Virus record (IMG/VR): IMGVR_UViG_3300011116_001003
Location: 1 to 48,595 of that record
Length of the DNA stretch: 48,595 nucleotides
Direction: 5' to 3' (one strand)
Origin: a virus
Below are positions 21,804-30,400 of this stretch, one piece after another. The notes beneath the pieces were generated by a model. It was given only the letters and a program-made list of their open reading frames with translations, was not told the origin of the DNA and did not search any database. A program made the translations under genes and the position numbers. Positions within the stretch are counted from its first letter, which is position 1, and each line of letters starts with the position of its first letter.

Positions 21804-22442
21804 ATGCCCACCGCTGGCACCGTCAAGGCCCCTCCCTTCTTCGATCGACTCCCCGCCTCCTCGCTGATCGTGGGTGCGGCTCACTCCCTGACCGTCACCT
21901 TCAACACGAACTCCAAGCAGGCGACCGCCAGCCCCGCCAACCCCTTCAAGATCCTCGACGGCACCGAGACCTACGCGGACAAGGTCAACATCGTGAGCGT
22001 CCCCTCGAACGCCACGTACCTCGACCTCTACCACTTCTTCTCGAAGGCCACGGCGGGTGCGGGCACCATCACGACGCACCCCATCGTCCGCGTCTTCGGC
22101 GAGCTTCCCTGCCCCAAGGGCGACAGCTACGTCGACCACCCGATCAGCGGCATCAATGCCACCGGCGTCAATCTCGTGACCGCAGGCTACGGCGACTGGA
22201 TTCCCCTCACCACTGTGGCTGGTGGTGCGGGGTCCACGTCCATCACCGTCGGCGACTCGACCGACACCGAGCCCATGTGCTACATCACCGGACTCGCCTC
22301 AGCCGGAACCAACGCCATCTCCCGTTCGGCCCCCGCCTCCATCCTTCTCAAGGGCGTTCGTCGCGTCATCGTGACGATCAAGACCGCTGCGGTCGGCACT
22401 GCCGTCGAGACCGGCTACATCGGCGGCAACTTCCGCTGCTGA
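21804..22442 (+). CDS. Beta-rich 212-aa protein, possible virion decoration protein
   Basis: Start chosen at 21804 (MPTAGTVK), preceded by AAGGAG. It is rich in Thr, Ala, Gly and Val with repeated beta-strand patterns (SLTVTFNTNSKQ, TTHPIVRVFGE, GSTSITVGDSTDTEP) and resembles small phage decoration or fibre proteins. Such a structural-looking gene in the early/replication block is unusual. It is followed by a 13-bp-stem terminator, suggesting abundant product. No family is recognised. Confidence 0.5.
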   Translation: MPTAGTVKAPPFFDRLPASSLIVGAAHSLTVTFNTNSKQATASPANPFKILDGTETYADKVNIVSVPSNATYLDLYHFFSKATAGAGTITTHPIVRVFGELPCPKGDSYVDHPISGINATGVNLVTAGYGDWIPLTTVAGGAGSTSITVGDSTDTEPMCYITGLASAGTNAISRSAPASILLKGVRRVIVTIKTAAVGTAVETGYIGGNFRC

Positions 22443-22469
22443 TCCCTTCCCTGCTTTCTCCTCCTGTGC

Positions 22470-22510
22470 GGAGAACGGCGGCGTCGCTTGCGCGGCCGCC
22501 GTTCTCCTTC
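22470..22510 (+). terminator. Strong hairpin terminator
   Basis: Perfect 13-bp stem GGAGAACGGCGGC/GCCGCCGTTCTCC with a 12-nt loop, followed by TTCAC. It lies directly before the ribosome site of the nuclease gene, so it could also limit that gene's translation in read-through mRNA. Confidence 0.8.
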
Positions 22511-22523
22511 ACAAGGATCCACC

Positions 22524-23786
22524 ATGCTTTTCAAAACTCGTCGTGACTCCTCCTCCATCCCTTTGCTGGAGGAGATGGGTCTTCGTCCCCTCACACCCTC
22601 AATCCGTTCGTCCCACTACGGACAAGCCCTGCGTGATCCGTGGGCCTACTTCGTGACCCAGCGACTGGGCCTCGTGCCCAAGCTGTCGTGGTCCCAGTGC
22701 CTCACCCTCGGCAGCTGGTATCACACCGCCTGCGAGTTCCACATGAACGGCAGCCCCTCTCCGTGGGCCGCCTATCGCCAGCTCATCAACACCCGCCTGC
22801 AGGAGCTGGCCACCCTCTGCACCTCCATGGCGTACACGCCCCACGCCATCGAGAGCACCTGCATCCGCGAGGAGCGTGAGGCCTACTCCGCATGGGCCCT
22901 CTTCCATGGGTCGGCAAAGGTCCCCCTCCCATCCAACGCGATGTCGTGGCTGGACACCATTCGGGATCCCAGCCGCTACGAAGTGGTGGCCACCGAGTTC
23001 GAGCTCACGATGACGCACCCGCTCATCCAGCATCCGGTGGGCATCCGCGTCGACGCCATCCTCTATCACAAGCAGCACAACGTCCTGTGGCTGGTCGACT
23101 ACAAGACCACCAGCAAGAACCCGGTCGACCGCTCGGCCGTGTGCCCCATCGAGTTCCAGACCCAGCTCTACATCGACGTCATGAAGCTGGCGTTGGGTGA
23201 CCGGAACCCCAAGCTCGAAGTTCGGTTGGAGGGACTGGGCCTCACCAAGCAACAGCGTGACTCGCTCGACGTGCAGGGCATGCAGCACATCATCATCAGG
23301 AAGCCCGGCATCCGCTTCGGCATGGAGGATCGTGACTTCGAGGAGAAGGAGTTCACGCCGTCTCGCGGTCCCAACAAGGGAATCACTCGCATCGAACGCG
23401 AGTACGTGGGCGAGCCACGCCTCTCCAACTTCGTTCGTCGAGTCTCCGATTGGTATACGAAGAGTGGACAGTATTTGCACCTTCAGGAAACCGATCCGAT
23501 CGGTCCGGTCCTGATTTCTCGCAGTCCGGCAAGCCTCGTGCTTGACGACACGGGACTTCACTCGTACTATTCACGGTTGAAGTATCTGCATTCGTTGGCG
23601 ACCAGACTCCCGTCCCCGGACAACTTCCTCGTCAACCCCGGCGCGTCCGATGAGCACGGCCGCGTCTCCTACGTCACGGACCTGTCCGTCGTCGACATCG
23701 CCGACTGGCCTGCCGTGATCTCAGCTCAGGAACTGATGGTTCGCAAGCCCACCGACGCCATCGTTCAACTTGAATCCGGGCAATAA
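22524..23786 (+). CDS. PD-(D/E)XK nuclease (RecB/Cas4-like exonuclease)
   Basis: A 420-aa protein. The N-terminal HYGQALRDPWAYFVTQRLGL and GSWYHTACE (H67) correspond to the RecB-type motif I. The catalytic core is VGIRVDAIL (D177), LVDYKT (D192, K194) and the QxxxY motif FQTQLY (Q212, Y216). The enzyme is expected to resect DNA ends for recombination. With the Sak4-like ATPase and the ssDNA-binding-like protein downstream it forms a recombination module. It starts after AAGGATCC. A copy of the dispersed motif is read within it as KVPLPS. Confidence 0.85.
   Translation: MLFKTRRDSSSIPLLEEMGLRPLTPSIRSSHYGQALRDPWAYFVTQRLGLVPKLSWSQCLTLGSWYHTACEFHMNGSPSPWAAYRQLINTRLQELATLCTSMAYTPHAIESTCIREEREAYSAWALFHGSAKVPLPSNAMSWLDTIRDPSRYEVVATEFELTMTHPLIQHPVGIRVDAILYHKQHNVLWLVDYKTTSKNPVDRSAVCPIEFQTQLYIDVMKLALGDRNPKLEVRLEGLGLTKQQRDSLDVQGMQHIIIRKPGIRFGMEDRDFEEKEFTPSRGPNKGITRIEREYVGEPRLSNFVRRVSDWYTKSGQYLHLQETDPIGPVLISRSPASLVLDDTGLHSYYSRLKYLHSLATRLPSPDNFLVNPGASDEHGRVSYVTDLSVVDIADWPAVISAQELMVRKPTDAIVQLESGQ
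22920..22932 (+). repeat. Dispersed 13-bp motif, exact copy
   Basis: Inside the nuclease gene, read as VPLP between conserved motifs. Confidence 0.9.
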
Positions 23787-23787
23787 G

Positions 23788-23800
23788 GTCCCTCTCCCAT
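23788..23800 (+). repeat. Dispersed 13-bp motif, one mismatch, running into a start codon
   Basis: GTCCCTCTCCCAT begins directly after the nuclease stop, and its last two bases are the start of the next gene's ATG, as at 14800. Confidence 0.8.
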
Positions 23801-24386
23801 GTCAGACGACACCACAGATACCGACGTCACCCTCACCACCCGCAAGAAGAAGATCCACTGGTCCGAGCCGTTCGAGACCGAGATCCTCAACGCCGTCCTC
23901 GCACCCCGCATCCGGGCCATCCTGCACGAGGGCGTCCGCCACCGCAGCCACCTCCTCGAGAAGTGGTCGGAGAAGGTCGGCGGCGACCCCGGTCACGACC
24001 GCATGCAGCGTTGGCTGGAGCAACTGGGCTACGGTGCCCTGTTCGGCAACAAGCCCCTGATCCGGGTGCCCATGCACGCACAGGCCGAACCCATCCGCGA
24101 GCCGGTCCCCGCCTTCACGACGCAGACCGATCAGGCTCCCGTGGTGGACGGGCTGCCCAGCCCCCGCGTCATCGCCCCCGCCGTCATCAAGACCCGCATG
24201 CCCAACGGCCAGATCGTCGAGATCCCCGGCATCGGATCGGCCGCGCAGTTCACGGCAACCACCGACAACATCCAAGGGGTTGAGATCCGCAATCCTCTGG
24301 ACGTGCCCGGCATGTCAGGATCCGTCCACTACACCAGCGGCGACTTCGCCAACGACGGACCTCCGGGCATCACGATCAACGGATAA
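23799..24386 (+). CDS. Hypothetical 195-aa protein in recombination module
   Basis: Lies 12 nt after the nuclease and 9 nt before the Sak4-like gene. Residues 15-80 are helical and charged (KKKIHWSEPFETEILNAVLA, HLLEKWSEKVGG), with HDRMQRWLEQLGY as a possible DNA-contact helix. The C-terminal half is Pro/Thr/Gly-rich and probably disordered. No family is recognised. Its place suggests an accessory role in recombination or loading. There is little room for a ribosome site because the motif ends in the ATG. Confidence 0.6.
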   Translation: MSDDTTDTDVTLTTRKKKIHWSEPFETEILNAVLAPRIRAILHEGVRHRSHLLEKWSEKVGGDPGHDRMQRWLEQLGYGALFGNKPLIRVPMHAQAEPIREPVPAFTTQTDQAPVVDGLPSPRVIAPAVIKTRMPNGQIVEIPGIGSAAQFTATTDNIQGVEIRNPLDVPGMSGSVHYTSGDFANDGPPGITING

Positions 24387-24395
24387 GGAGTCATC

Positions 24396-25325
24396 ATGGA
24401 AGAACAGACGCTCTCATTCGGCCGAACTCGTCAGCAGAAGTACGAAGGGCTCGGCGGCTACATCGGCCACAGCATCGCACCGCTGGACCGGGTGAGGGCC
24501 GTCATCGCTTCCATGCCCAAGGTCGGCAAGTCCACGCTCCTGCAGTCCTGCGAGGACGCCTTCATCTTCAACATCGACCAGAGCAGTACGGTCACGCCCA
24601 CCCCGCGTGCCGTCATGTTCCCGATGGTCGGCGAGGACGGCAGCTGTCTTCTCGACACGGGCCCCGGCATCCTCACGTGGGACGCCATCGAGTCCAAGAT
24701 CGAGGTCCTCAAGAAGCTGGCGTTGGAGCGGAAGCCCCGTCCCAAGCTCGTCATCTTCGACAGCCTGTCGACCCTCCTCAACCTCGTGCGTCCGTGGATC
24801 GTCCGCAACGCCGCCAAGCTGGGCATCGCCAAGGGCGAGGTCACCGACTTCAAGCAGCTGCACGGACCGGCCGCCTACGACGCACTCTTCGAGACGATCG
24901 TCAAGTCCATCAACGATCTGTATCAGGCGGGCTACGGCGTGATCCTCACGGTTCACATCGTCAACGCCAAGATCCAGCTCGGCGAGGACGCCATGACGAT
25001 CATCCCCGAGCTCTGTGCTTCCGACGGTCTCTGGAAGCGCATCTACCCCCTCATGGAGTTCGTGGCCGTGATGCACCGGAAGGACGTCGTCACCACCAAG
25101 GAGGTGGAGACCACCGTCATGATCCGTGGCACCCCGTCCACCCACAAGAAGACGGTCACCGAGACCGCCCAGAAGGTCTTCCTCTCCATCAACGAAGCCT
25201 ACTACAAGGACGTCTCCGGTGGCCGCGTCCAGTTCCCGCCCATCGAGGTGCCCAAGGCCGACGGTTGGAAGACCGTCTCCGAAGCCTACGAGGCCGCTCG
25301 CCAGAACCACATGCGTGGTTCCTGA
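24396..25325 (+). CDS. Sak4-like RecA-fold ATPase, single-strand annealing recombinase
   Basis: A 309-aa protein with Walker A ASMPKVGKST (38-47) and Walker B KLVIFDS (about 117-123), in the AAA_24/Sak4 arrangement used by phages for single-strand annealing. The C-terminal region (IIPELCASDGLW, ETAQKVFLSINEAYYKD) contains the family's typical beta-rich end. The preceding nuclease and the following ssDNA-binding-like gene match the usual exonuclease/annealing protein/SSB set. AAGGAG precedes the ATG. A strong terminator follows. Confidence 0.82.
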   Translation: MEEQTLSFGRTRQQKYEGLGGYIGHSIAPLDRVRAVIASMPKVGKSTLLQSCEDAFIFNIDQSSTVTPTPRAVMFPMVGEDGSCLLDTGPGILTWDAIESKIEVLKKLALERKPRPKLVIFDSLSTLLNLVRPWIVRNAAKLGIAKGEVTDFKQLHGPAAYDALFETIVKSINDLYQAGYGVILTVHIVNAKIQLGEDAMTIIPELCASDGLWKRIYPLMEFVAVMHRKDVVTTKEVETTVMIRGTPSTHKKTVTETAQKVFLSINEAYYKDVSGGRVQFPPIEVPKADGWKTVSEAYEAARQNHMRGS

Positions 25326-25344
25326 TCCTGTTCCTCTTGTTCGT

Positions 25345-25390
25345 CGGCACGCCGCCCCGCCGAGGCGTCGGCGGCGTGCCGCCTACACAC
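25345..25390 (+). terminator. Strong hairpin terminator
   Basis: Perfect 12-bp stem CGGCACGCCGCC/GGCGGCGTGCCG with a 13-nt loop. The T-run (ATCGTTTTCTTTTC) begins about 11 nt after the stem. Confidence 0.75.
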
Positions 25391-25435
25391 ATCGTTTTCT
25401 TTTCTTTCCTTTCCTCTTTGTTGGAGTTTCGTGCT

Positions 25436-25987
25436 ATGAGTCTCGATCCCACTGTCGCTCAACTTTTCGCCGCCACCCAGACCGCGTTCAACAACGCCAC
25501 CGAGTCCGCCGACAACTGGCCCCCGGCCGGTGAGTACGACCTCGTCGTGACCGCCCTCGACACCAAGCCCGGCAAGTTCAAGTACACGAACAGCCACGGC
25601 GCTCAGGCCGAGATCCCCTGCATCAACGCGTGGGGCCGCTTCACCCGCGTCATCAGCAAGGACGACCCCGACTTCCGCGAGGGCCAGTCCTACGACTTCC
25701 GTGGTGCCCTCTTCCAGATCGCGGAGATCAAGCCCGACATGCCCGAGAACGTGATCTCCCGCATCAACGCCAACGCCAGCCGCTTCACGACTCACGTGTC
25801 GGTCATCCTCGGCAAGCCGTTCGCCGAGGTCAAGGCCAACATGCAGGGCAGCGTTGGTGCTGCGGTCAGCCGCATCTCCGACGGCGTGACCATGGTTCGC
25901 GCCCGCGTCGTCTACAAGCAGAACGATCGTGATCCGGCTAACCCCTACCGTACGGAGTACCTGATCGCGAATCTCTCCAACGCCTGA
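25436..25987 (+). CDS. Single-stranded DNA-binding-like protein (DUF669-like)
   Basis: A 183-aa protein beginning MSLDPTVAQ with GGAG upstream. The pattern W-PPAGEYDLVV near residue 28, alternating strands (ALDTKPGKFKY, AEIPCINAWGRFTR), and a C-terminal strand (MVRARVVYKQ) resemble the DUF669/gp2.5-like ssDNA-binding proteins that accompany Sak4 recombinases. No acidic SSB tip is present. Its position after the recombinase and its own terminators suggest high-level expression. Confidence 0.6.
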   Translation: MSLDPTVAQLFAATQTAFNNATESADNWPPAGEYDLVVTALDTKPGKFKYTNSHGAQAEIPCINAWGRFTRVISKDDPDFREGQSYDFRGALFQIAEIKPDMPENVISRINANASRFTTHVSVILGKPFAEVKANMQGSVGAAVSRISDGVTMVRARVVYKQNDRDPANPYRTEYLIANLSNA

Positions 25988-26025
25988 TTGACGGCACTCC
26001 CAACCGGGAGTACTGTCTGCCCGGA

Positions 26026-26038
26026 GTCCCCCTCCCAT
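26026..26038 (+). repeat. Dispersed 13-bp motif, exact copy
   Basis: Intergenic, 3 nt before the left arm of the terminator at 26042. Confidence 0.9.
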
Positions 26039-26041
26039 CTG

Positions 26042-26078
26042 GGGCCGAATCGTCCCACAAGACATTCGGCCCTTTTCA
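26042..26078 (+). terminator. Intrinsic terminator
   Basis: Perfect 9-bp stem GGGCCGAAT/ATTCGGCCC with a 13-nt loop, then TTTTCATT. Confidence 0.85.
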
Positions 26079-26094
26079 TTCCAGCGAGCAACCC

Positions 26095-26694
26095 ATGATC
26101 ATCTCGACTCTCTGCCACACGAGAACACCCAAGGGTTGCCGCAACGATTTCGACAGTCCGCTCTTCCTCGTCTTCACGAAGCCGCCCGTTCCTCAGGCTT
26201 GGCGAGCGCCCAAGCCTTCCTACCAGAAGTGCCTGTTCGGAACGCTTGAGAGTCAGCCCGGACTTCTCGGCATCTACATCACGGGCGATCCGCTCTTCCT
26301 TCCCTCCGACTTCAAGGCGATCGAGACGGGCTCCATTTCCCTGACCAACGAAGACAGCCGGTGTGCGGTGGCCAAGATCTATCTCGGTCGCTCACTCGTC
26401 AAGTCTCTCATCAAGAACAATGTGGCGTTGGGTCGCTCCGCATCCTTCAACGCGGAGTACCGGACCAGTCCGTCCTTCATGTTCTGGGTGGTGAACACAC
26501 GAATCACCATGCCGGAAGCGGAGCCGTTCGTCTCCGTGACGGACGCGATCGGTCGCCTTCGCAGGCACGCCATCAAGTTGAACCTGGCCCCTCCTCCCGG
26601 AGATCACGCATGGACGGATACGAAATCAAAGTCAGCCGACCCAACTTCGAAGTCGAGATCCGATGCGGAGGAGGAATCGCCTACGGCAAGATGA
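26095..26694 (+). CDS. Hypothetical 199-aa protein
   Basis: A basic protein (PPVPQAWRAPKPSYQKCLF) with mixed strands and helices and no recognised motif. The last 28 residues, rich in Ser/Lys/Asp (TKSKSADPTSKSRSDAEE), overlap the next gene and look overprinted. It is the penultimate gene of the plus-strand block. Confidence 0.6.
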   Translation: MIISTLCHTRTPKGCRNDFDSPLFLVFTKPPVPQAWRAPKPSYQKCLFGTLESQPGLLGIYITGDPLFLPSDFKAIETGSISLTNEDSRCAVAKIYLGRSLVKSLIKNNVALGRSASFNAEYRTSPSFMFWVVNTRITMPEAEPFVSVTDAIGRLRRHAIKLNLAPPPGDHAWTDTKSKSADPTSKSRSDAEEESPTAR

Positions 26695-26870
26695 GGTTCA
26701 AGGAGCTGGACCATGTCATCCGACACGACGACGGATCAGTCGAATTCCACTGCCTGCCCCGAGACCTGCTCCAGTTCTCAGCCACGGTGCTGTCCGCCCA
26801 CCAGCTCTACCAAGCAGGACAAGACGCCATCGACGACACCATGGGAGGGGGACCCAGTGCCGCCGACTGA
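26610..26870 (+). CDS. Hypothetical 86-aa protein, last plus-strand gene
   Basis: Begins MDGYEIKVSRP with GGAG 7 nt upstream. The first half is beta-rich (FEVEIRCGGGIAYGKMRF, SVEFHCLPRDLLQF) and the second half is helical. It ends TMGGGPSAAD because the dispersed 13-bp motif overlaps its 3' end. It stops 40 nt before the convergent minus-strand block. The function is unknown. Confidence 0.6.
   Translation: MDGYEIKVSRPNFEVEIRCGGGIAYGKMRFKELDHVIRHDDGSVEFHCLPRDLLQFSATVLSAHQLYQAGQDAIDDTMGGGPSAAD
26841..26853 (-). repeat. Dispersed 13-bp motif, exact copy
   Basis: At the 3' end of the last plus-strand gene, read as TMGGGP, next to the convergent junction. Confidence 0.9.
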
Positions 26871-26909
26871 CATGGAACTTCCGATGGAAGGCCGGACCGA
26901 TCTGGAGTG

Positions 26910-27164
26910 TTAGCACTTCCAGCGGCGACGGGCCGCCAGCCCACGCTCGCCGTGCCAGCCCCTGCTCCTCGCGCAGAAGGACCGCTTGCGGGGCCCGCCC
27001 TCAGGCTGAGGAGCCTGCAGATTGGATCCCGTAGCCCTGTTGTACTTGGCTCGGCCCTTCGCGGTCAAGCCGCCGCCCGCCTTCACGGAGAGCTTCTCAC
27101 CACGGCCGACGCTGAGGTTGGGCTTCTTCTTGGACTTGGTCTTCAGGATGGGGCTCATCGCCAT
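26910..27164 (-). CDS. DUF6321-like small basic protein
   Basis: An 84-aa, strongly basic protein with the pattern AGGGLTAKGRAKYNRATGSN then APQPEGGPRKRSFCARS and ending GLAARRRWKC, the signature of DUF6321, a short phage family of unknown role. It is the last gene of the right-hand virion operon and has two neighbours of similar character. A virion-packaged or nucleic-acid-binding role is plausible from composition. Confidence 0.75.
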   Translation of the reverse strand: MAMSPILKTKSKKKPNLSVGRGEKLSVKAGGGLTAKGRAKYNRATGSNLQAPQPEGGPRKRSFCARSRGWHGERGLAARRRWKC

Positions 27165-27172
27165 GGGTCACC

Positions 27173-27343
27173 TCAGTGCATCTTCTTGAGCGTCTGCGCC
27201 AGCCGAGCACGCTTGCCCAGCTTGCCACCGGCCTGTGCCGCCTTCGCCAGCATGGCCGGAGGAATCTTCTGACCTTGGGGAACGCCCAGCTGCTTGTGCA
27301 GGGCGCCGGGCTTCTTGATCGCACCCTTGATCCAGTTCGCCAT
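27173..27343 (-). CDS. Small conserved basic phage protein, 56 aa
   Basis: Reads MANWIKGAIKKPGALHKQLG, then a PPAMLAKAAQ stretch and ends RARLAQTLKKMH. The pattern GAIKKPGALHKQLGVPxGxKIP is familiar from very small phage proteins encoded near virion genes. It is strongly basic and helical in its second half. AAGGGA lies 7 nt upstream. It is separated by only 3 nt from the gene before it and 8 nt from the gene after it. Confidence 0.7.
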   Translation of the reverse strand: MANWIKGAIKKPGALHKQLGVPQGQKIPPAMLAKAAQAGGKLGKRARLAQTLKKMH

Positions 27344-27346
27344 GAC

Positions 27347-27490
27347 TCATCCCTTGAGGAAGTTGTCGAGGGCCGTGTCCTTCTTGCCACCCTTCTTCTT
27401 CAATGCGCCCTTCTTGGTGAAAGGAGCGGCTTTGACCTTGCCCATCTTGTCGCCCTTGGCGGGCAGGTTCTTTCTGAATGAAGGCTTCAT
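27347..27490 (-). CDS. Small basic protein, 47 aa
   Basis: Reads MKPSFRKNLPAKGDKMGKVK, then AAPFTKKGALKKKGGKKD and ends NFLKG. About a third of its residues are Lys or Arg. AAGGA precedes the ATG, and the start lies 1 nt from the stop of the 1287-aa gene. It forms a tight cluster with the next two basic proteins. Nucleic-acid binding is likely from charge alone. Confidence 0.65.
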   Translation of the reverse strand: MKPSFRKNLPAKGDKMGKVKAAPFTKKGALKKKGGKKDTALDNFLKG

Positions 27491-27491
27491 G

Positions 27492-30400
27492 TCATGGTCC
27501 TTGATCGACGGAGGTGGAGGCCGGGCCCACAGGGCTTGAGCCGCCCGTCGCTGCGGCTCCCACGGATTGTACCCTGCTGAAGATGTCGGCGACCATCTGA
27601 TCGCGTCCAGCGGGGTTGTATCGCTGCCGCTGGCCAGCCGTCATGCCCGACGTCAGATCCGAGCCGGTGGTGACGGCACCACCAATCGCATTCGCCATCT
27701 GCATGCGGACGTCCGGCGTGAGGCTGTCGAGGATTCGCTCCGTCCTGCCGATGTTGTCGCGAGACCTCAGATACTGCTTGACCTGAGACTGCGTCACCGT
27801 CAATGGGAGGGGGGCCCCCGTGTTCGGATCCTTGTACTTGGCGGAGAACTCCCGACGGACGGCTTCCGCCCCGCTCATGTCGTTGCCCGCCATCCTCCGC
27901 AGGAACTCCTGCCTGTAGTTGATGATCTCCTGACGCTGCTTGATCAGGTAGCCGTCGATCTGGCCCTGCTGCTGGCCTGAGCCGAGGTCCACGCCCAGCC
28001 CCTTCAGCACGATGTTGCTGGCCTTGTCGTAGCCCACCAGCGATCCGTCGGGCTTGTAGATGGGAACGGTGCCGTCCTGCTGCACGTTCGAGTAGTCCAC
28101 GTAGGTTTTTTGAAGCAGTCCCCCTCCCATCATCGGGAGCTGGGGAGCCATGGACAAGGCTCGACTCAAGGCGATGCCGCCGGGGATCAGCGCGGACAGG
28201 GCCTGCACGCCTTCGGTGCGATCTCCCATGACTCCGCGAATGGCGGAGGCGGGAAGACGGGCGATGGGCGGCATCGGGAACCACGCATCGTCGTGCAGGA
28301 TCTTGCGTCCGCCCGTGATGTCGGTGACGGCACTGGCGGTCAAGCCCTTCGAGAGGTCGGCACCAAGCAGGTGCTTGCCTGCCTCGTAGACGATCGCGCT
28401 GTAGCCGAGTGAACGTCCCGCATGGCGAGCAAGACCCGCCCAGTAGTTCTCCTCAGCCCCCCATTGGGGGGCCTTCACGAGGAAGGTGGTCGCGGTTCTC
28501 AGCGGGAACTGCATGAACTGACGGAACAACGGGTGGCTGACCATGCCAGAGCCGTGGACACCGGGGACTCGTTCTCGGTTGAAGATCATCGGACGGTACA
28601 GTCGATTCGATCCGAACTGCGTGACGGCCTGCAGCTCCTCCAGATCTCGATTCCAGAGGTTGCTTCCGATGTCCGCAATCCTGCCTTCTCGCTTGTACGC
28701 AGCCTCCAGAAGATTGCTCGTCACCTGCTTGTTGAACCACTCGCTCTTCTCGAACATCGACATCGCAGCATGCGAAGCTCGGGACAGGAACGTGTCCTTC
28801 TTGTTCAGGTGCTGGCCCTCCAGCATTGCCATGAAGTCAGCCGTGAGTCCGGCTGATTCCGCGTAGGGAAAGTGCTTGCGGATCAAGGCGTCTCGTTCCG
28901 CCAACGTGGCGAATGCCTTGCCTGACTTCGCACGGTCCGAGAGATATCCGAACACGGACTTGAAGGCCTTGCCGTAGGCCCCCATCACTTCGCCGGGAGT
29001 GGCGGTGGTGGCCGCGTTGGTCAGAGGCTGAAGCATGTTCAGCGCCACGCTCGCGAGATTGAATCCCATGTGCGTGACGTACAGGTAGGATGCCGCCCTC
29101 TCGGAGACCGTCGCCACCCGACGCATCGGACTGTTGGGATCGCCGAAGAACTTCAGTTGTTGGATGTACTCCTTGCCGATGTCTCCGCCGTGCTCCTCAA
29201 TGGCCTTGCCGAGCCAGCTTCCTGCGATCTTGCGGGCCCACTCCTTCTGCTTGAACATGGAGGAGAGTGCGGCGATCGTGTCCTCCTTGTGCAAACCCAG
29301 CATTCCGGGAACGATCACGTCCTTGAGAATGTCCTGACGCACCGCAGGAAGCAGGTTGTGGATCAGCGTGATGCCTCTCCAGTTGGAGTCGGTGTTCCGG
29401 TGGTGCAGATCGCGATCAGGACGTTTTCCCCCTGACTCAATCAAAGAGACTTCATCGTCAGTGAGGAATCGCACTCCTACCCCGGTTTCCTTGTTGATCC
29501 CCTTCGGGATCGACCACTGCACGTTGGAGGGTGCCGTGACCATGGCATGCAGAGCGGACGAGTCACGGATCGCACGCTCGTTCGACAGCACGGGATTCAA
29601 CGAGATGGTTCGAAGGAACGGGTCTTCGTTCTTGGGGATGTTGTTCTGGTACTTCTTGGCGGCTGTCCGCTGCACCATGTCCAAGTGTTCGTATCCTTCT
29701 TTGGTGAGACCTCCAGCCTTGCCGATCAGTCCAAGGTCATCCGTCGAGTACATGGGCACGAGATTCGTGCGGGGCATCAGACGTGAGTGCTTGACGGACA
29801 GGTTGAAGTCGACGCTTTCCAGACCCCACTTCTTCAACGCCTCCGTCACGTCCACGCCCGGAACCTTCTCCGGAGTCATGACGTTTCGGGGTCGATAGCT
29901 TGAGGCGAACTCCCAGTTGAACTCCATGGTCATCAAGTCCTTCATGGCCTTGATGCGTTCGGAGTCGGTCATGGCGAGACCGACACCTCTGTTGGCGATG
30001 GATCCGAGATACTCCTCACCGATCAGAGGTCCGCCCTTCAGGTTCTGCGACCCCATGTAGTCCGCGAATCGAGCCACCTTGGCGTCGTCGAAGTGGAACT
30101 TCTCGTTGACTCCGCTGGGTGTCGTGATCTCGATGGTCCCATCCGCATTCTTCCTCAGCATCTTGGACTCGTCGCCGATCAATCGGATCAGCTCGTAGTC
30201 TCGTGCCTTTCTGAATCCCTCGACGTACTCCTTGAATCCTGGAGTCGTCTTCTCGAGGTTGCTCAGCCACGCGGAGTCGACGAGTGGTTTCTGCTCCGTG
30301 TTGATGAGAGCTTCCTCCAACCCCTCATTCGTCTTCTCAACCGTGTATCCGTGGTGTTCAAGGCTGTACGGCTGCGACCGAGCCTTAGACACGCTCTCGT

